DNA of 64,000 nt from Pyrocephalus nanus (Eukaryota; Chordata; Aves; Passeriformes; Tyrannidae). Within the stretch, counting starts at the first letter, position 1. Every line of letters begins with the position of its first letter. The notes under the pieces were generated by a model, which saw only the letters and a list, made by a program, of their open reading frames with translations, ran no database searches and had not been told where the DNA came from. The translations under genes were made by a program, and so were the position numbers. The stretch covers positions 2,051,001-2,115,000 of the forward strand of contig CM076272.1 in the NCBI GenBank assembly GCA_038380795.1, given 5' to 3'. This document shows positions 63,201-64,000 of the stretch, piece by piece.

Positions 63201-63493
63201 AAGAGAAACCTGCAACAACAAATTGCCATCAGCAATCCAGCCAGTTCACGTTAAAACCACGCCCTCTCCTCCATAATAAAGCAACATCACAACCTGATGG
63301 AAAAAATACACTGGAGACAGTCCTGAAGTCTCATCATTTGGTATAAAACAGTCATGGGAAGATTGGGATTTTCACCCCTTACCATCTGCAGCGAGAGCAA
63401 GTCCTGCCCAACTCACCTGTCCCTGTTGTAGCCAACTTCAGCTGTAGCATTTGGGGAAGGAATGAGCAGGTCCACGATTCCAGTTTCCAGTTC
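60051..63493 (-). CDS. HERC1: HERC1 E3 ubiquitin ligase, C-terminal end (partial, five exons)
   Basis: HERC1 is a giant (about 4,860 aa in mammals) HECT-type E3 ligase with RCC1-like domains. It is linked to membrane traffic, mTOR/TSC2 regulation and neurodevelopment. Five exons supply the last 323 or so residues, most of the HECT domain. They run from ELETGIVDLLIPSPN, through FLFNPSACLDEHLMQFKFLG and the MIPLDSFVGQ exon, to RFQIMKVDR. The final exon carries the catalytic segment LPTSQTCFFQLRLPPYSS. The thioester cysteine codon is at 60204-60206. The protein ends NVDNAEGSDTDY. Exon phases agree at every junction and all introns are GT-AG. The gene continues beyond the right edge; the far larger 5' part is not here. 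No frameshifts were seen. Confidence 0.97.
60237..61649. other. HERC1 last intron
   Basis: 1.4 kb, of which about 0.5 kb is a CR1 insertion in the same orientation as HERC1. The remainder is A/T-rich with no recognised feature. Confidence 0.85.
60346..60870 (-). mobile_element. CR1 LINE 3' fragment in HERC1 intron
   Basis: Reverse-oriented CR1. From the plus strand it starts with ATCACAGAATCAGCTGGGTT and GAGATCATCGAGTCCA. It runs through CTCCAGGGATGGAGAATCCA, TTTCTTCCTGATATCCAACC and CCTCTCCAGGCTGAGCCCCC, and ends near CCAGAACTGGACACAGCACT and GGGGTGGCCTCACCAGCTC. It is 5'-truncated and non-coding. Relative to the 7.3-kb copy it belongs to a clearly different CR1 subfamily. Confidence 0.93.
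61650..61955 (-). CDS. HERC1: HERC1 penultimate coding exon
   Basis: Encodes 102 residues from VAAVREGMSWIVPVPLLSLL through EMPEISVEVL-type sequence (here GMPEISVEVLKK) to RFQIMKVDR. It contains the conserved FMRFVSGRSRLP motif of HECT C-lobes. The acceptor is GGCCAACAG and the donor is GTAAGT. Phase 0 at both ends. Confidence 0.97.
61956..62569. other. HERC1 intron with AT-rich microsatellite
   Basis: 614 bases. ATATATATAGTTATAATATATATA lies near 62308-62341. Otherwise unremarkable. Confidence 0.8.
62570..62722 (-). CDS. HERC1: HERC1 coding exon (third from end)
   Basis: Encodes 51 residues, MIPLDSFVGQSADGKMVPII to YRLHEMDRQ. The acceptor is TTTTTCATCACAG and the donor is GTGAGG. Phase 0 at both ends. 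Confidence 0.97.
62957..63209 (-). CDS. HERC1: HERC1 coding exon (fourth from end)
   Basis: Encodes FLFNPSACLDEHLMQFKFLG to ITEDNFHE, 84 codons plus one base finishing a split arginine codon. It contains the FLGILMGVAIR helix typical of HECT N-lobes. The acceptor is TTGTTGCAG and the donor is GTAAGA. Confidence 0.97.
63417..63493 (-). CDS. HERC1: HERC1 coding exon (fifth from end)
   Basis: Encodes ELETGIVDLLIPSPNATAEV and GYNRD plus two bases of the next arginine codon. The donor is GTGAGT. The acceptor is GATTTTTAAG, with an adenine at -3, a weaker than usual context. It lies 38 bases from a tandem repeat in the upstream intron. Confidence 0.93.
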
Positions 63494-63531
63494 CTTAAAA
63501 ATCAACAACAAAAAAGCCTTCTTAGACACAG

Positions 63532-63687
63532 GGATAACAAACCTGTGTCAGAACTATTGTACAGGATAACAAACCTGTGTCAGAACTATTGTACAGGATA
63601 ACAAACCTGTGTCAGAACTACTGTACAGGATAACAAACCTGTGTCAGAATTATTGTACAGGATAACAAACCTGTGTCAGAACTATTA
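63532..63687. repeat. 32-bp tandem repeat, about 4.9 copies, in HERC1 intron
   Basis: Units start GGATAACAAACCTGTGTCAG at 63532, 63564, 63596, 63628 and 63660, exactly 32 bases apart. Only a few substitutions separate them (ACTATT/ACTACT/ATTATT). The nearest edge is 38 bases from the acceptor of the neighbouring HERC1 exon. Confidence 0.96.
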
Positions 63688-64000
63688 AGGCATTACAGCA
63701 TTACAGGACAGAATATTCCACTATAGTGATGATAACTCTTTACAGATTAATACAAAACATTGAAGAGAAAGTAAACATGGAAGGAACATTGTGAGTAATA
63801 AAAGCATTTTTTTTTCCCCAAGACCTGCCCTTATGTCAAGCTGTAATTGTTATTTTCCTGTGGCTGCTCTGTGATACATTCCTGGTGCCTGTTTCCAAAA
63901 TAATCAGAAGCCACAAGCTCTTTTTCCTACTGGTGCAGCTTTTCCAAGATCCAAAAAAATGTTCAGTTTTGTTCTGAACCCTCATCACACCTCAGGTTAA
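63688..64000. other. HERC1 intron continuing past the window edge
   Basis: AT-rich sequence with a T9 run near 63809. No exon was recognised before the window ends. Confidence 0.75.

Overview
The window is vertebrate nuclear DNA, almost certainly from a bird. Split genes have canonical GT-AG introns, three insertions resemble avian CR1 LINE 3' ends, and the order USP3(+) - FBXL22(+) - HERC1(-) matches the human 15q22 neighbourhood. A passerine is possible but the sequence does not prove it. No prokaryotic operons, CRISPR arrays, tRNA/rRNA genes or clear endogenous retroviruses were seen.

Layout. 1-7.28 kb: intergenic DNA upstream of USP3, with a small CpG-rich patch at 3.0-3.35 kb. 7.28-7.71 kb: a CR1 fragment lying against the USP3 promoter. 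7.7-8.46 kb: CpG-island promoter and exon 1 of USP3. 7.94-45.70 kb: the complete 15-exon USP3 coding region. The joined exons give exactly 520 codons plus stop, with every exon phase consistent. 45.7-48.6 kb: USP3 3'UTR with a proximal and a distal poly(A) signal. 50.64-53.28 kb: complete two-exon FBXL22 (226 aa), with its poly(A) signal at 53.61 kb. 53.6-59.5 kb: intergenic, including a 54-copy 20-bp minisatellite. 59.5 kb to the end: the 3' end of HERC1 on the minus strand (five coding exons, the C-terminal half of the HECT ligase domain, and the 3'UTR).

The three genes all belong to the ubiquitin system. USP3 is a deubiquitinase known for removing ubiquitin from histones H2A/H2B, FBXL22 is an SCF substrate receptor enriched in cardiac and skeletal muscle, and HERC1 is a giant HECT E3 ligase. 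Nothing here shows co-regulation; the order looks like ancient synteny.

The most unusual content is repeat-based. The 1.3-kb minisatellite in USP3 intron 14 is a tandem amplification of the intron 14/exon 15 splice acceptor junction itself, including the first 11 bases of exon 15. About 39 decoy acceptors therefore lie upstream of the real one. In many units the decoy frame reaches a stop just before the catalytic histidine codon. A 25-copy, 47-bp minisatellite in intron 3 is open in all six frames and carries repeated TEAD-like motifs. The 20-bp array upstream of HERC1's 3' end is indel-free and varies only by C/T changes. A 4-kb block of USP3 intron 1 (about 15.5-19.4 kb) has reversed strand composition and a CpG-rich patch at the end where an antisense transcript would start.
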